This document shows positions 12,536 to 21,846 of a stretch of 64,000 bases of DNA, in pieces (position 1 is the first letter of the stretch; the number at the start of each line of letters is the position of its first letter). Source of the stretch: Rhineura floridana (taxonomy: Eukaryota > Chordata > Lepidosauria > Squamata > Rhineuridae); contig NC_084497.1 in assembly GCF_030035675.1 (NCBI RefSeq), positions 30,578,437 to 30,642,436 of the forward strand, read 5' to 3'. A program made the translations under genes and the position numbers. Below the pieces are notes generated by a model. The model saw only the letters and a list, made by a program, of their open reading frames with translations. It was not told the DNA's origin and ran no database searches.

Positions 12536-12541
12536 TTTATT
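12536..12541 (-). terminator. Poly(A) signal AATAAA for CPLANE2
   Basis: TTTATT on the plus strand, giving AATAAA on the minus strand 453 bases past the CPLANE2 stop. It is the first canonical hexamer noticed downstream. Confidence 0.55.
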
Positions 12542-12993
12542 AACATTTGTCAGCATGAAAGCAGTGCCCATACAGAGAAGGTGGCTGGAGCTCAGGCATC
12601 CACTCCCTGCGGGCACAATCCGACTCCAACACAGCACTTTTCACTGGTGGGGAAGGGCGGAAACAGACCCTGCTTACCCCCCAAGTCTAATCTATGAAAA
12701 CTGGGCACTGGCTCTAGCAGTAAGGATGTTGTGGGCCTCAGGAAGATGAGGAGTCTCTCAGAGGGCCACCCAGCCTCGAGAGTTGCCTTTTGAACGAAGC
12801 GGTCTGCTGTCTCCTCTAAGCGGCCACGTTGCACTTCCCTCACGCGATCACCATGGCAGTGCTGGCTTTGGCCTAGCAGTCCTCCAGACTCAGATTTGGC
12901 AGAAGCCCTTTTACTGAAAGGCCTCGAGCACCACCCAATGGCTCCTCTGAGGGAGAAAAAACCAGTGGCACAGGGCCACTGCCAGGAGTTTCT

Positions 12994-15900
12994 TCAGGGA
13001 TCCGGCTCTTCCAGGGCCCCGGCAATCATTGATGGAGTGGCAAGGCCTGCCACCAGTTGGTCCTGCCGCCAGAGATGCTCTGCCAGCCCGTTCAGGAGGT
13101 GGGCCATGTCCCAGAGGCCAACACGGCCGTCTAGGGTCTGCCCGTCGGCCATCCGTGGCGCGTTGACGCTCTTTGCCTGCAAGACAGGCAAGCCCCAGGT
13201 GTGGCGGAAGATGGCCACGTCTTGGTCTGTGACGTCGGTGTGGGCAAACTGGTCAAATCTGGAGGGAGTCAGTCAAGGAGGGCGATCACCAGGCACGGAG
13301 CCCCCTGACAGGAGGGGTGGGAGCAACCTCAAGGCCAAACCGGGCCTAGCAAATCTCTTTTCCCATGGACCATGGAAGACAAAGGCACAGCCACTATTCC
13401 TTTTAGACCCTGCCCAGGGGACCAAGCTCCACGTGACAATAAACATGCCTTTTAAGAAGCGTGATTAAACTGACAGTTTTTATTCTGATGAAAAAGCAGC
13501 CAAATCCAGAACTTCCTCCTGGGTCCAGGTTACTCTTCACCCCAGCTGCTGTCTCTCCTGCTAAGAATTCCTCCCCTGCCCCCAAACAATCTGGATCAGG
13601 GCCATGCGGTGGCCTTTTCTTCAAAATGAAGGTGGCCCGCTTAAGTCTGCTTTTAATTAAGTGCATTGATCATCACACGGAGTTTGACCCTGATCCCTGC
13701 TTAAAGGAGGATTCCGGGTTTCGGGTATTTGTTAGCTTTACTTTACTTTGCTGTTTAATTTATTTTGGTTTTAATTTTTTATTCCTATCCCACTTTTCTA
13801 TTTCAATAATAATCACAGCAGCTTACAAGAGTAGTGAGAGAGAACCCCCCCCCCTCGTCCCCCAAGAGGATCCAGAAAAGAACAAAGTGCCCCTTGGTTC
13901 TTGACAGTTCTCATTTCCGAAACCACAAATTGTGCTCAAAGATCCATTTTCTCTGTCTCTCCCTCTTAGAAAAGAGATTCTAAGGGGTAAAATGCCTCTG
14001 AGTGTGTGCAGAGTGTGTCCCTCGTCAAGCACCTTAAAACAAACCATGAGCTTTTGTGATAAGAGTGTCCATACATCAAGAATCTGTAAGGATACTTGGT
14101 GCCAACTACCATTTTGATGGCATTCTTGACTCCATCAGCTACACGAGAGATTTGATGTGGCAGGTCATCGAAGGATGCACGGTCCGTGAAGGAGAAAAGG
14201 AGCAGGAAACCATCCACTTTCTCTGTGCAAGCCTGTGAGGGAGGGGCAGCAGCGACAAGAGATGAGGGTAGGAACAGAAAGCAGCCTCGTTTTATTTTTA
14301 TCTTATTTCATGAATTTACATCCTGCCTTTCAGCAATATTTTCTCACAAGGCAACAAAAATACATTAAGCAAACATATAAACCACAATATAGAAGTACAC
14401 ACATTTTAAATTTTAAATCAATGACATTAATAAAATAGCCAGCATGTTAAGATCAGCAAAACCTCAAAATCACAATATAATTAAAACTGAGATTAAAATC
14501 TTTCAGAAAAAGCAGCAGGGAAAAAAGCATGCAGGGCACGGCCTGCCTGGTCTCACTTGGAAGAGAGTTCCACAGTTATGGGGTCACCCCCCCCCAGCCT
14601 AATTGCTCTCACAGGAGGGGGTGCACAAGCGGGGCATCAGAAGCAGATCTCAAAGTGCGGGCAGTCTGGGACGAATGAAGGTGGCTATTCGAGTAACCTG
14701 GTCCCAAACTATTTTTAAACAAATACTTTTCAACTGTTCAAGTGCACAATTATCTGTCCATGGATGTTACTCCAAACGTTGGTGCAGCCCTGGCTCTATG
14801 AAGATTTCTCCAGTCTCCCTCTGCAGGGCCACTCACTGGTAGGATGTGATCAAACTTCTTGAGGACGGCTTCACCACAGTCCCAGAAGCTAAATTTGAAG
14901 AAGAGGGCTTTGCCGCTCTCTCTTAGCTTTGCCGGCCAGTACACAGTTGTTGTCTGTATCCCTGCAACACAACAGCTAGAATGGAATCACGGATGCCTCG
15001 ATTTTCAGATTGAAACAGAGCAATTTTATTTTATTTATTTATTCCGCTCTGGGCAACTTACAACCAAACACAAGTACATTTCATAAAAACATAATCAAAA
15101 TCCGACTTCCGGGAAGGGTGACTTCGCTTGTGCCTGCTTTTGGGACGGGCTCCCGCCTCAAAAGAAGCTTATTCAGATATAAATCAGTCAGAACATTTTT
15201 TTTTTGACTGATGAAATTTCTCCCGGGCAGGGAGAAACGTAGAGATCAACCTCAAAAGCCTGTTTTTGTTGGGAGGACTGGATTTCATTAATTTATGAGA
15301 TAAGGTCCAGCCAACAATGCCGGACGGACTTTCGAACAAGCTCTATCTGATTAATGCGATACGTTTATCTTTTCTTTAAAGAGAGAACGGACTAACAGGC
15401 AAGCACCCTTCTTTCTATTATTTTTTTTACTTGGTTTAAATTGTTGCAGCAAAAGGAGATTTGTCAGATTGATCGGCTTTGGACAACTTCTGGGTGAGCT
15501 ATAACTCTTCTCTGTTATTCACGAAATTAACAGCTTATCTCTGTTTCTGTCGCAAAAAGCTGTCCTGGAAGTACATTCTAAAGATATAAACAGAAGAGGG
15601 ATTTGTATTCCTGATTTCTATTCCGAGGAATATTATATTGTCTGGGACTATTCTCTTTTTGGTCTATTTTATTTTGACGAATCTGCTTCTTCACGACGCC
15701 ACTAACTGTTTTGATGCTGGGAACTAAATTTGTTTTGCATTCTTGAACATAGAGAGATAAGGCAGGTTGCTCTGTTTATACTGTGATGTCATCAAGCCTG
15801 GAATATTAACCCAATTGTTGCTGAAATAAGAAGTGGTTCTTCTTTATTTTTGTTTTGCTTTGTTTTCGTGGTTTTAAAAATGGCAATCAAGAAAGTGGCT

Positions 15901-18064
15901 GAGAATCTGGAAGTAACTATGTTTCAGAAAATAATGGATGAGATTGAGATAACGAAACAAACCCTGCGACAGGGTAGTAAGGAGCTGAAAATTGAACTGA
16001 GCAAAATGACGCAGGAGCTTAAAGAAATAGGGGATCCTGTGAGAGAGGAGAATGAGATCAGAGATGAGAAAAGAAAAAATAAAGGGAAGATACAAGCCCT
16101 GGAGATTGGAACAAATGTGGAATTGGAAAAAGATCTGGAGTTTATGGATTTTAGAAATAAAATCTACTGTTTGGAATTTAACGTTATCTCTGAAGAAATT
16201 AATGAAGATATTAGAGATAAAGTTATCAATGGCTTGGATAATCTTCTGGACTGGAATGATGTGATGGAGCTTGATATAGAGAAAATCTATGGAATTAACT
16301 GCAGCCATGTGACAATGGAAAAACTCTTAAGAGATGAGCCAGTGCATTTTGTAAAAAAGAAGAACACAGATATGACTTTACAACAGTATTTCAGCAACTT
16401 ATTCAGAATGGATGGCAAGAAAATATTTGGGATAGAGGAAATTCCCATCAGACTCTTATTATATGACTATGGCTACAACAGCAAGATTATTATGGAATAC
16501 TGATAATGGAAGATTGGACACTGAAATTACTGGACTTAACAGGACTATTGAAGATGGAAGATGGAACTAATAGGGATAATGGAATAATGGCTATTGAAAT
16601 TATTGGACCTAACAGATTCTGATGAGATGGATTAATCGAAATGTTTATTTGGACTATGGTTATGACAATAAGATTATTATAATTATTAACGAGATGGATT
16701 AATTGACATGTTTATTTGGAGAAAAATTGATAGATATATTTCTTAAAGAATTGAAACCTCTCTTTGACTTTTTGTGGAAAGAATAAAGTAATGTTTATGA
16801 GATTTGATGATTAATTAAGATAACTACTGGAGGAAAGTGATTTTATAATATGATTTAAGAGACAGGATTGTTATATATTGTAGACCTATAACTGATTTGA
16901 TATGTGACAAATGGGAAGTCAACATTTTATTTTTTTTTGTTTAATCATTTTTGTTTTGTTTTGTTTTTTGTCTTTGAATGTTTTATGATTTTGTTTTCTA
17001 TGTTTTATGAAAATTTGAATAAAAATTATTGTAAAAAAAAAAACCAATCAAAATCCTAAAAAATAGAAATTAAAAATTAAAAGCTTAAACATTTAAACCC
17101 CCCAAGAACTGCAAGCCTACAGTCCTCATGATGCCAGAGATACAGTTGGAATCATGAAGTTCAATGGAAAGCAATTGCTCTGTTTGTCCCAATGGACAAA
17201 GGACAGAAAAGAGCGATCATATTGGAACAGCTTAAATTCGCACAGGAGTGTGCAACTTTCTGAATTTCAGAGAAAGTCTCATTAGGCAAAAGCATCTGAT
17301 GAAGAGTTTTGTGAAACCCAGAAGCCCGCATGGTGTGGCCCAGTTTAACATATCATTTTACCTAATACAGTATTCTTAAAAAAGCATATTAATGAACAAT
17401 GAAGCATTTTCCTGACCCTTTTAATTTACTAAGCACATTACTTCATTTCAGATTTCCTCACTGTGCCCCTGTGAGAGTTATTTCCATGTAACAGATTGGA
17501 GAAACGCACCTGTCGTCTCATGGTGGACCAGCGGCACCTCCAGACCAGCCAATTTAGCCACGAGGGCTGTCTTGCCCACGCCACTCTTCCCTGACACAAA
17601 GACCTTGTAGCCTGCAACATCAGCAGTCAAATGCAGGGGCAGCCCCGGCCTCTCGATCAACCCTGTGAAGGACCAGGAAGCCCCATTAGTTAAACAGGTG
17701 GTTTAGCATCAAGAACCAGCAGCCCTCAACCCAAGGAGGAAACCCAGCGTTGCTGCAGGGCTCAGCTCACAAAATGTGAAAGCTATAATAATGGCAATAA
17801 TGTCAAAGTGCCTCTGAGCACATGCAGAGTGCCGTCTCCTTGCAACTGAATGGTGGCGATCACTGTCTTGTGCCAGAGAGTTCCATACAGTTTGGGAGCT
17901 GAAAGGTTCCTATTCCCCACCCCCGTAGCTTAAACCTGGGGGCAGGGGTGTTCCTCACCAAAGAGTCTGCGCTTGTTGCGATGCAAAAGTGTGTCAAAGT
18001 ATTCCTTGCCCTCTTGGGTCTTGTGCCAATCAGAGACAACAGCTGATCCCGGGGGAATGATCAT
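12994..18064 (-). CDS. CPLANE2: CPLANE2 (RSG1), ciliogenesis and planar polarity effector 2
   Basis: Small-GTPase-like protein of the CPLANE complex, which helps recruit IFT-A cargo and supports basal body maturation and ciliogenesis. Coding exons: 17959-18064, 17510-17662, 14837-14961, 14096-14232, 12994-13258; together 786 nt, 261 residues plus stop (human about 258). The P-loop GKSGVGKT is at residues 60-67; the switch II region reads FWDCGE rather than the Ras DTAGQ; the G4 position reads GTKFDQ. The stretch GKSGVGKTALVAKLAGLEV is identical to human as remembered. The start MIIPPGSAVV aligns with human MARPPVPGSVVV, and the upstream in-frame ATGs have no support. A likely 5' UTR acceptor (TTTTGCAGCAG) lies just upstream near 18082. 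Intron 2 carries the L1-derived insertion at 15104-17043. Confidence 0.95.
15015..15092 (+). repeat. Older interspersed repeat split by the L1-derived insertion (left part)
   Basis: ATTTTATTTATTTATTCCGC with CTCTGGGCAACTTACAACC matches the 7576-7650 and 20716-20890 repeats. Its A-rich right part resumes at 17057-17100, so it predates the L1-derived insertion. Confidence 0.6.
15104..17043 (+). mobile_element. L1-derived non-LTR element with ORF1 only (HAL1-like)
   Basis: A complete insertion. The 11-bp target-site duplication AATCAAAATCC lies at 15093-15103 and 17046-17056. The element begins GACTTCCGGGAAGGG, has a 5' region of about 775 nt, one open frame, about 540 nt of AT-rich 3' sequence, and a terminal A-run after AATAAAAATTATTG. 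No ORF2 sequence (endonuclease or reverse transcriptase) is present between ORF1 and the tail. It is antisense to CPLANE2, inside intron 2, and splits an older repeat. Confidence 0.85.
15880..16503 (+). CDS. L1 ORF1-like protein, short form
   Basis: Uninterrupted 207-residue frame from MAIKKVAENLE. Residues about 8-80 are rich in E, K, L and I with heptad spacing and look like a coiled coil. Residues about 85-160 (FMDFRNKIYCLEF onward) resemble the L1 ORF1 RRM. The usual C-terminal domain is replaced by a short tail ending SKIIMEY, so it is shorter than typical vertebrate L1 ORF1p (about 300-340 residues, from general knowledge). L1 ORF1p is a trimeric RNA-binding chaperone. Another ATG at 15850 is in frame, but the 15880 start gives the normal Met-Ala opening. 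The assignment is by appearance and context; no alignment was run. Confidence 0.65.
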   Translation: MAIKKVAENLEVTMFQKIMDEIEITKQTLRQGSKELKIELSKMTQELKEIGDPVREENEIRDEKRKNKGKIQALEIGTNVELEKDLEFMDFRNKIYCLEFNVISEEINEDIRDKVINGLDNLLDWNDVMELDIEKIYGINCSHVTMEKLLRDEPVHFVKKKNTDMTLQQYFSNLFRMDGKKIFGIEEIPIRLLLYDYGYNSKIIMEY

Positions 18065-18585
18065 ATCTGCCTTCCTTGGTGCTGCTGCAAAAGGAGATGA
18101 AGCAAGTGAAGGCTGCTGGGATAAAGAAGAGAGGCTGAGCATCATCGTCATCATCATTACACTCCCTTCACCCAAAGGTCCCAGAGCAGCTTTCAACAAT
18201 TTTAAAATACAGCATTAAAAACAATTAAAAACAATCTAAAATCAAAAAAGAGGGTGTGTCCTGAAATATATGTGGGATTGAACTCGACAGAAGGACAGGC
18301 AGAAAAGCAAAGTGCCAAGTGGAACATGTGCATGAGGTGCAACATGATCCCAGAACACGTCCAAGGAGTACATGTAGAAGAAGGGGCCGAAAGCTCGAGT
18401 GGCTCTCCCTCCAGCCTGTCTTTTGCCTACCATTCCCCAACAACCTAGCAATGGAAGTACACTCTGCACATGCTCAGAGGCACCCCTTCCCCCTTATTCC
18501 TTACTGGACGAGGCCTCAGAAAGGAATCCCCTGCAGCCAAGAGGAACAGGGCCGCCCAGCCGTCTCATTACGCAAAGCGATGCTG

Positions 18586-18935
18586 GACCCTTTACTTTTT
18601 TGGGAGCAGGGTCCCTATGTCTTCAGCATACTATGAGACAATCAGCATGAAAGGGGAATGTGTTAGCCAACAGGAAGAGTATTGTAACATGCCTTCTTGT
18701 CCTTTCCTGCTGATTGGAGCCAATTAGAGTGAAAGGAGGCGAGTCGGCCACCAAGAAGACTCTTCTTAGCAGCTTACACTCTCCCCTTTCATGCTGATTG
18801 GCTCCCAGAGATGTCTGTTATTGTGGGAGAAGGCATTAACAAGGATTCCATTCTCAACCCAGCAACAAAATAAGGTGTGTGTGTGGGGCTGTAACTAACA
18901 TGAAGGGGCCCTGCCTCTCTGAATTTGCCACTATG
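18586..18935 (+). repeat. Palindromic fold-back repeat, copy 1
   Basis: Begins GACCCTTTACTTTTTTGGGA. An internal imperfect palindrome spans about 18637-18812: CAATCAGCATGAAAGGGGA on the left arm pairs with TCCCCTTTCATGCTGATTGG on the right arm, and CCTTTCCTGCTGATTGGAGCC pairs near the centre with GGAGCCAATTAGAGTGAAAGG-type sequence. A second direct copy lies at 20092-20425. No terminal inverted repeat or coding sequence was found, so the class is undetermined (non-autonomous DNA element or fold-back element). Confidence 0.75.
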
Positions 18936-18949
18936 CTACTACCCTAGGC

Positions 18950-20060
18950 TGGCAGAGAGGAGGAGGAGCCACTTTCCAGAGCCTGGCGGGGCTGCAAGGA
19001 GAGGGCGGCTTTTCCCAGCCCTGCAGCGTAGTCTCCAGAGATCCCCAGTCCCCTCCTCCGTTACGGATGACCTCAGGCGCTGCAATCCTGCCTCCTGCAG
19101 GCGCATCCGGCAACAGATCCTCTCTCCAAAGGCGCCTTCAGCTCCCGCCTGGCGCTGCCCCTTGGAGGAGGCGTCCCGCTCACTCCCCGCTTGCGTCTGG
19201 CGTCAGCACGTAAAGGAAGCGCCGGGCTCCTCCCCTTCGCCAGCCAATTCTCCCCCAAAGAGTTATAGTGTTAGTGATTGAAAAGGGAGTCTTATTCCGA
19301 GGGCGCGAAGAAGAGAGTGGGGCGAAATCCCAGATTGCAAGGCCTGCTTGTGGCTGCGCCCCGGAGGGCTCGTCCCAGCTCGTCCCCGGGGGGAGCGGCG
19401 AGGACAGGAGGAGGAGGGAGCGCTGCCCTTCTCCTGCCCCGCCCCTTCCTATTTTATCCTGGCAACAACCCTGCGAGGCAGGTCAGGCGGGGGTTGGTGA
19501 GCTTCCAGGCTGAGTGGAGATCTGAGCCCTAGTCCGACACACACACGCACCCTTCAGATGCCGCTGGGCTGCAGGTCCCCCTTCGCCCCGACCATTGGCC
19601 GTGCTGGTCACGGGCTGATTGGGAGATGGAGTCCAGCTGCGGCCTCCTGTAGGCCGGCGATACGGGGACAGAACTGAGTGCATTTACTCTGCTATTTGCA
19701 TTGGCGGGGCCGATTTTAAAAAAGGTTTTAGCAAACAAAGTCAAATGTTTCACGTTAAAATAGGAGCAGATGTTTCGGGCCTCCTTTGCGGTGGTGCTGG
19801 CTTTTTTTGTGGGGGGAAGGGACCTGATCCAGAATTAAGTGGTAAAATCCTGTATTTCCCAACTTCTCTGGGCGCCTCTAAACTTACCCCGGTTTCCCCA
19901 ATCATGTGAACCAAGAAATGGCCTCTCCTTTTACAATGCCAAAATGGTTGTCTCTTCACTTTTCTAATATCTAGTCCCCCCGCCCGTCTTCAGCAGCGCA
20001 TGCGCAAGAGAGCCCTCGCTCGGGAGTTTGTTTCGTTCCCTTAAATGATCGGAGTTGCAC
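18950..20060 (-). promoter_or_regulatory. CpG-rich region, probable CPLANE2 promoter and non-coding first exon
   Basis: CG-dense sequence at 18950-19550 and an NRF1-like AGCGCATGCGCAAGA at about 19995-20009, upstream of CPLANE2 on the minus strand. A good minus-strand donor (CCGGG/GTAAGT) near 19877-19884 could end a non-coding exon 1. The exact start is not determinable here. Confidence 0.4.
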
Positions 20061-20091
20061 GTGAGGGAGCGCAGTGTTCCAGGGGCTCTTA

Positions 20092-20425
20092 GACCCTTTA
20101 CTTTTTTGGGAGCAGGGTCCCTATGTTTCCAGCATCCTACAAGCCAATAAGCATGTAAGAGGAATGTGTTAGTCCCTGAGAAGAGTCTTCTAATATGCTT
20201 CCTTGTCCTTTGCTGCTAATTGGAGCCAATCAGAGTGAAAGGAGGCGAGTCAGCCCTGAGAAGACTCTTTTCAGTAGCTAATACTCTCCCCTTTCATGCT
20301 GATTGGCTCCTAGGGATGTCTGCTGTTGTGGGAGAAGGCTACAACTCAGTAGTCGAAAAGGGGTGTGTGTGGCTGTGACTATCATGAAGGGAGCCTGACC
20401 TTCTCAATTTGCTACACTACAGGTG
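20092..20425 (+). repeat. Palindromic fold-back repeat, copy 2
   Basis: Same start block and order of segments as 18586-18935, same orientation, about 1.5 kb away, with scattered differences, so the two are independent or old duplicates. It ends near CAATTTGCTACACTAC. Confidence 0.75.
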
Positions 20426-20715
20426 GGGGAAGGAGGGTTGGCCGAAGTGCCATCCCCTCGGGCCTGCCCAGAGGAGGACGACGACCGCCAGCACCACCTG
20501 GCATGCTTCCCATGATGATGTGCAAAGGGCTTTCCCACCACAGCAGAACAAAGGTTTTTATTTTTTTAACAGACTGGAGAAGTACTTCTGAGAATGCACA
20601 GAATGCCTTTCCTTTCTGACAGGAAGCAGCATTCGGGGTGGGGTGGACAAGCACCACTGTTAGGTCCGAGGACAGTTTGCCACTGGGCATGTCCAGAATC
20701 CCTTTTCCTTTCAGA

Positions 20716-20890
20716 GAGTAAATTTATTTATTAAATTTATATCCCACCCTTCTTCCCGGAAAGAGGCCAGAGCAGCAAACAAAAACACTAAAAACATATT
20801 TGAAACACCTCACAAAATAAACCTTAAAAAATCTGTTTTTCAAAAAAAAATCTAAAAACCATTTTAATGCAGATGCAAACTGGGATATAT
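20716..20890 (+). repeat. Squamate interspersed repeat with A-rich tail
   Basis: TTTATTTATTAAATTTATAT followed by CCCACCCTTC and an A-rich tail (AAAAACACTAAAAACATATT). Same family as 7576-7650. Confidence 0.6.
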
Positions 20891-21440
20891 TTCTGTATCT
20901 ACTCGTGCATAAAATTAGTACAGGGTCCTTTTACCTATGAGAATGTGCAGCCTGTCCTCCCTCCCTGATAGGAAGCAACTTTAAAAAGCCACCCCCCAAA
21001 CCAACTGAAGGTTAATTTGTGGTTGAACATGTGCAGAGTATTCCCTTCCATCTGCTTCATTTGTACAAGTGCCTGTTGACACAGAAGGTGGCAAGGTGGC
21101 CAAAACGTTGAGCACATGACCCAGGCAGGCAGAGAGGCCTTTGACCTGGCCTGCTGTTCCTGCCGGTGGGCAGAGGCAGAGACTGCACAGGTGAGGTGGC
21201 GCTGCCCCAGGAGGCCTTTTGGAGACACCACCAGGAGGGAGCAAACTTTGCCTCTTCCAGGCCTTTGCAGAGCTTTGCTGGGTGATTTAGGAAGCTGCAC
21301 ATCTCCCTCTCCCTCTCCCCCCCCCCCGATTTCAGAACCAGAAGTGAGCCCTGGGCTGTTTTGCTTCCGTGGCCCTGTCAAGTGGCACTTTTATGATGTC
21401 AAGGTCACTTGAGCAGGTACATCAGGGCAGGGGGCATGTG

Positions 21441-21550
21441 TGGCCCTTCAGTGGTGCTGCTGGACTACAGCTCCCATCATCATCCCTGACCATTGGCCAT
21501 GCTGGCTGTTGGGGCTGATGGGAATTGGAGTCCAACAACACCTGGAAGAT
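21441..21550 (+). repeat. Hairpin-forming interspersed repeat (CTCCCATCA...TGATGGGA type)
   Basis: GGACTACAGCTCCCATCATC and GGGCTGATGGGAATTGGAGT are inverted to each other around CATTGGCCATGCTGGCTG. Other copies or half-copies: 19571-19650, 23236-23355, 28158-28256, 33600-33710, 40911-41012, 48236-48449 and 52455-52515. It is common in reptile genomes; the family name was not recalled with confidence. Confidence 0.65.
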
Positions 21551-21840
21551 CAAAGAATCCTCACCACAGAGGTAAATGATTCTAGAAGGATCACTGAATT
21601 TGTATTCTTATTTTAAACATTTTTTTGGGGGGAGAGAACATAGAGGCAGACTCGCTCACTGAGGAAGGGGGGGAATGAGGGTGTCTTGCCCAAGTCCCCC
21701 CAAATAAAGCCCTGGAGCTGACACAGCTGCTGTCCACAGGTGAGCCCCCAGGGACATGCCTTGGCAGGGGATGCGGTGGCTTATTGGCACTCCTATAAAG
21801 AACACACGTCAGAGCAGCAAGTTGGTTTTACATTTTCCTT

Positions 21841-21846
21841 TTTATT
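21841..21846 (-). terminator. Possible distal poly(A) signal of FBXO42
   Basis: AATAAA on the minus strand in an AT-rich block, about 3 kb past the stop. Confidence 0.3.

Noticed and set aside
18065-18199. N-terminal extension of CPLANE2 from the in-frame ATG at 18199
   Set aside because: A likely splice acceptor sits just upstream of the 18064 ATG, the added residues have no match to CPLANE2, and the shorter start aligns with human.
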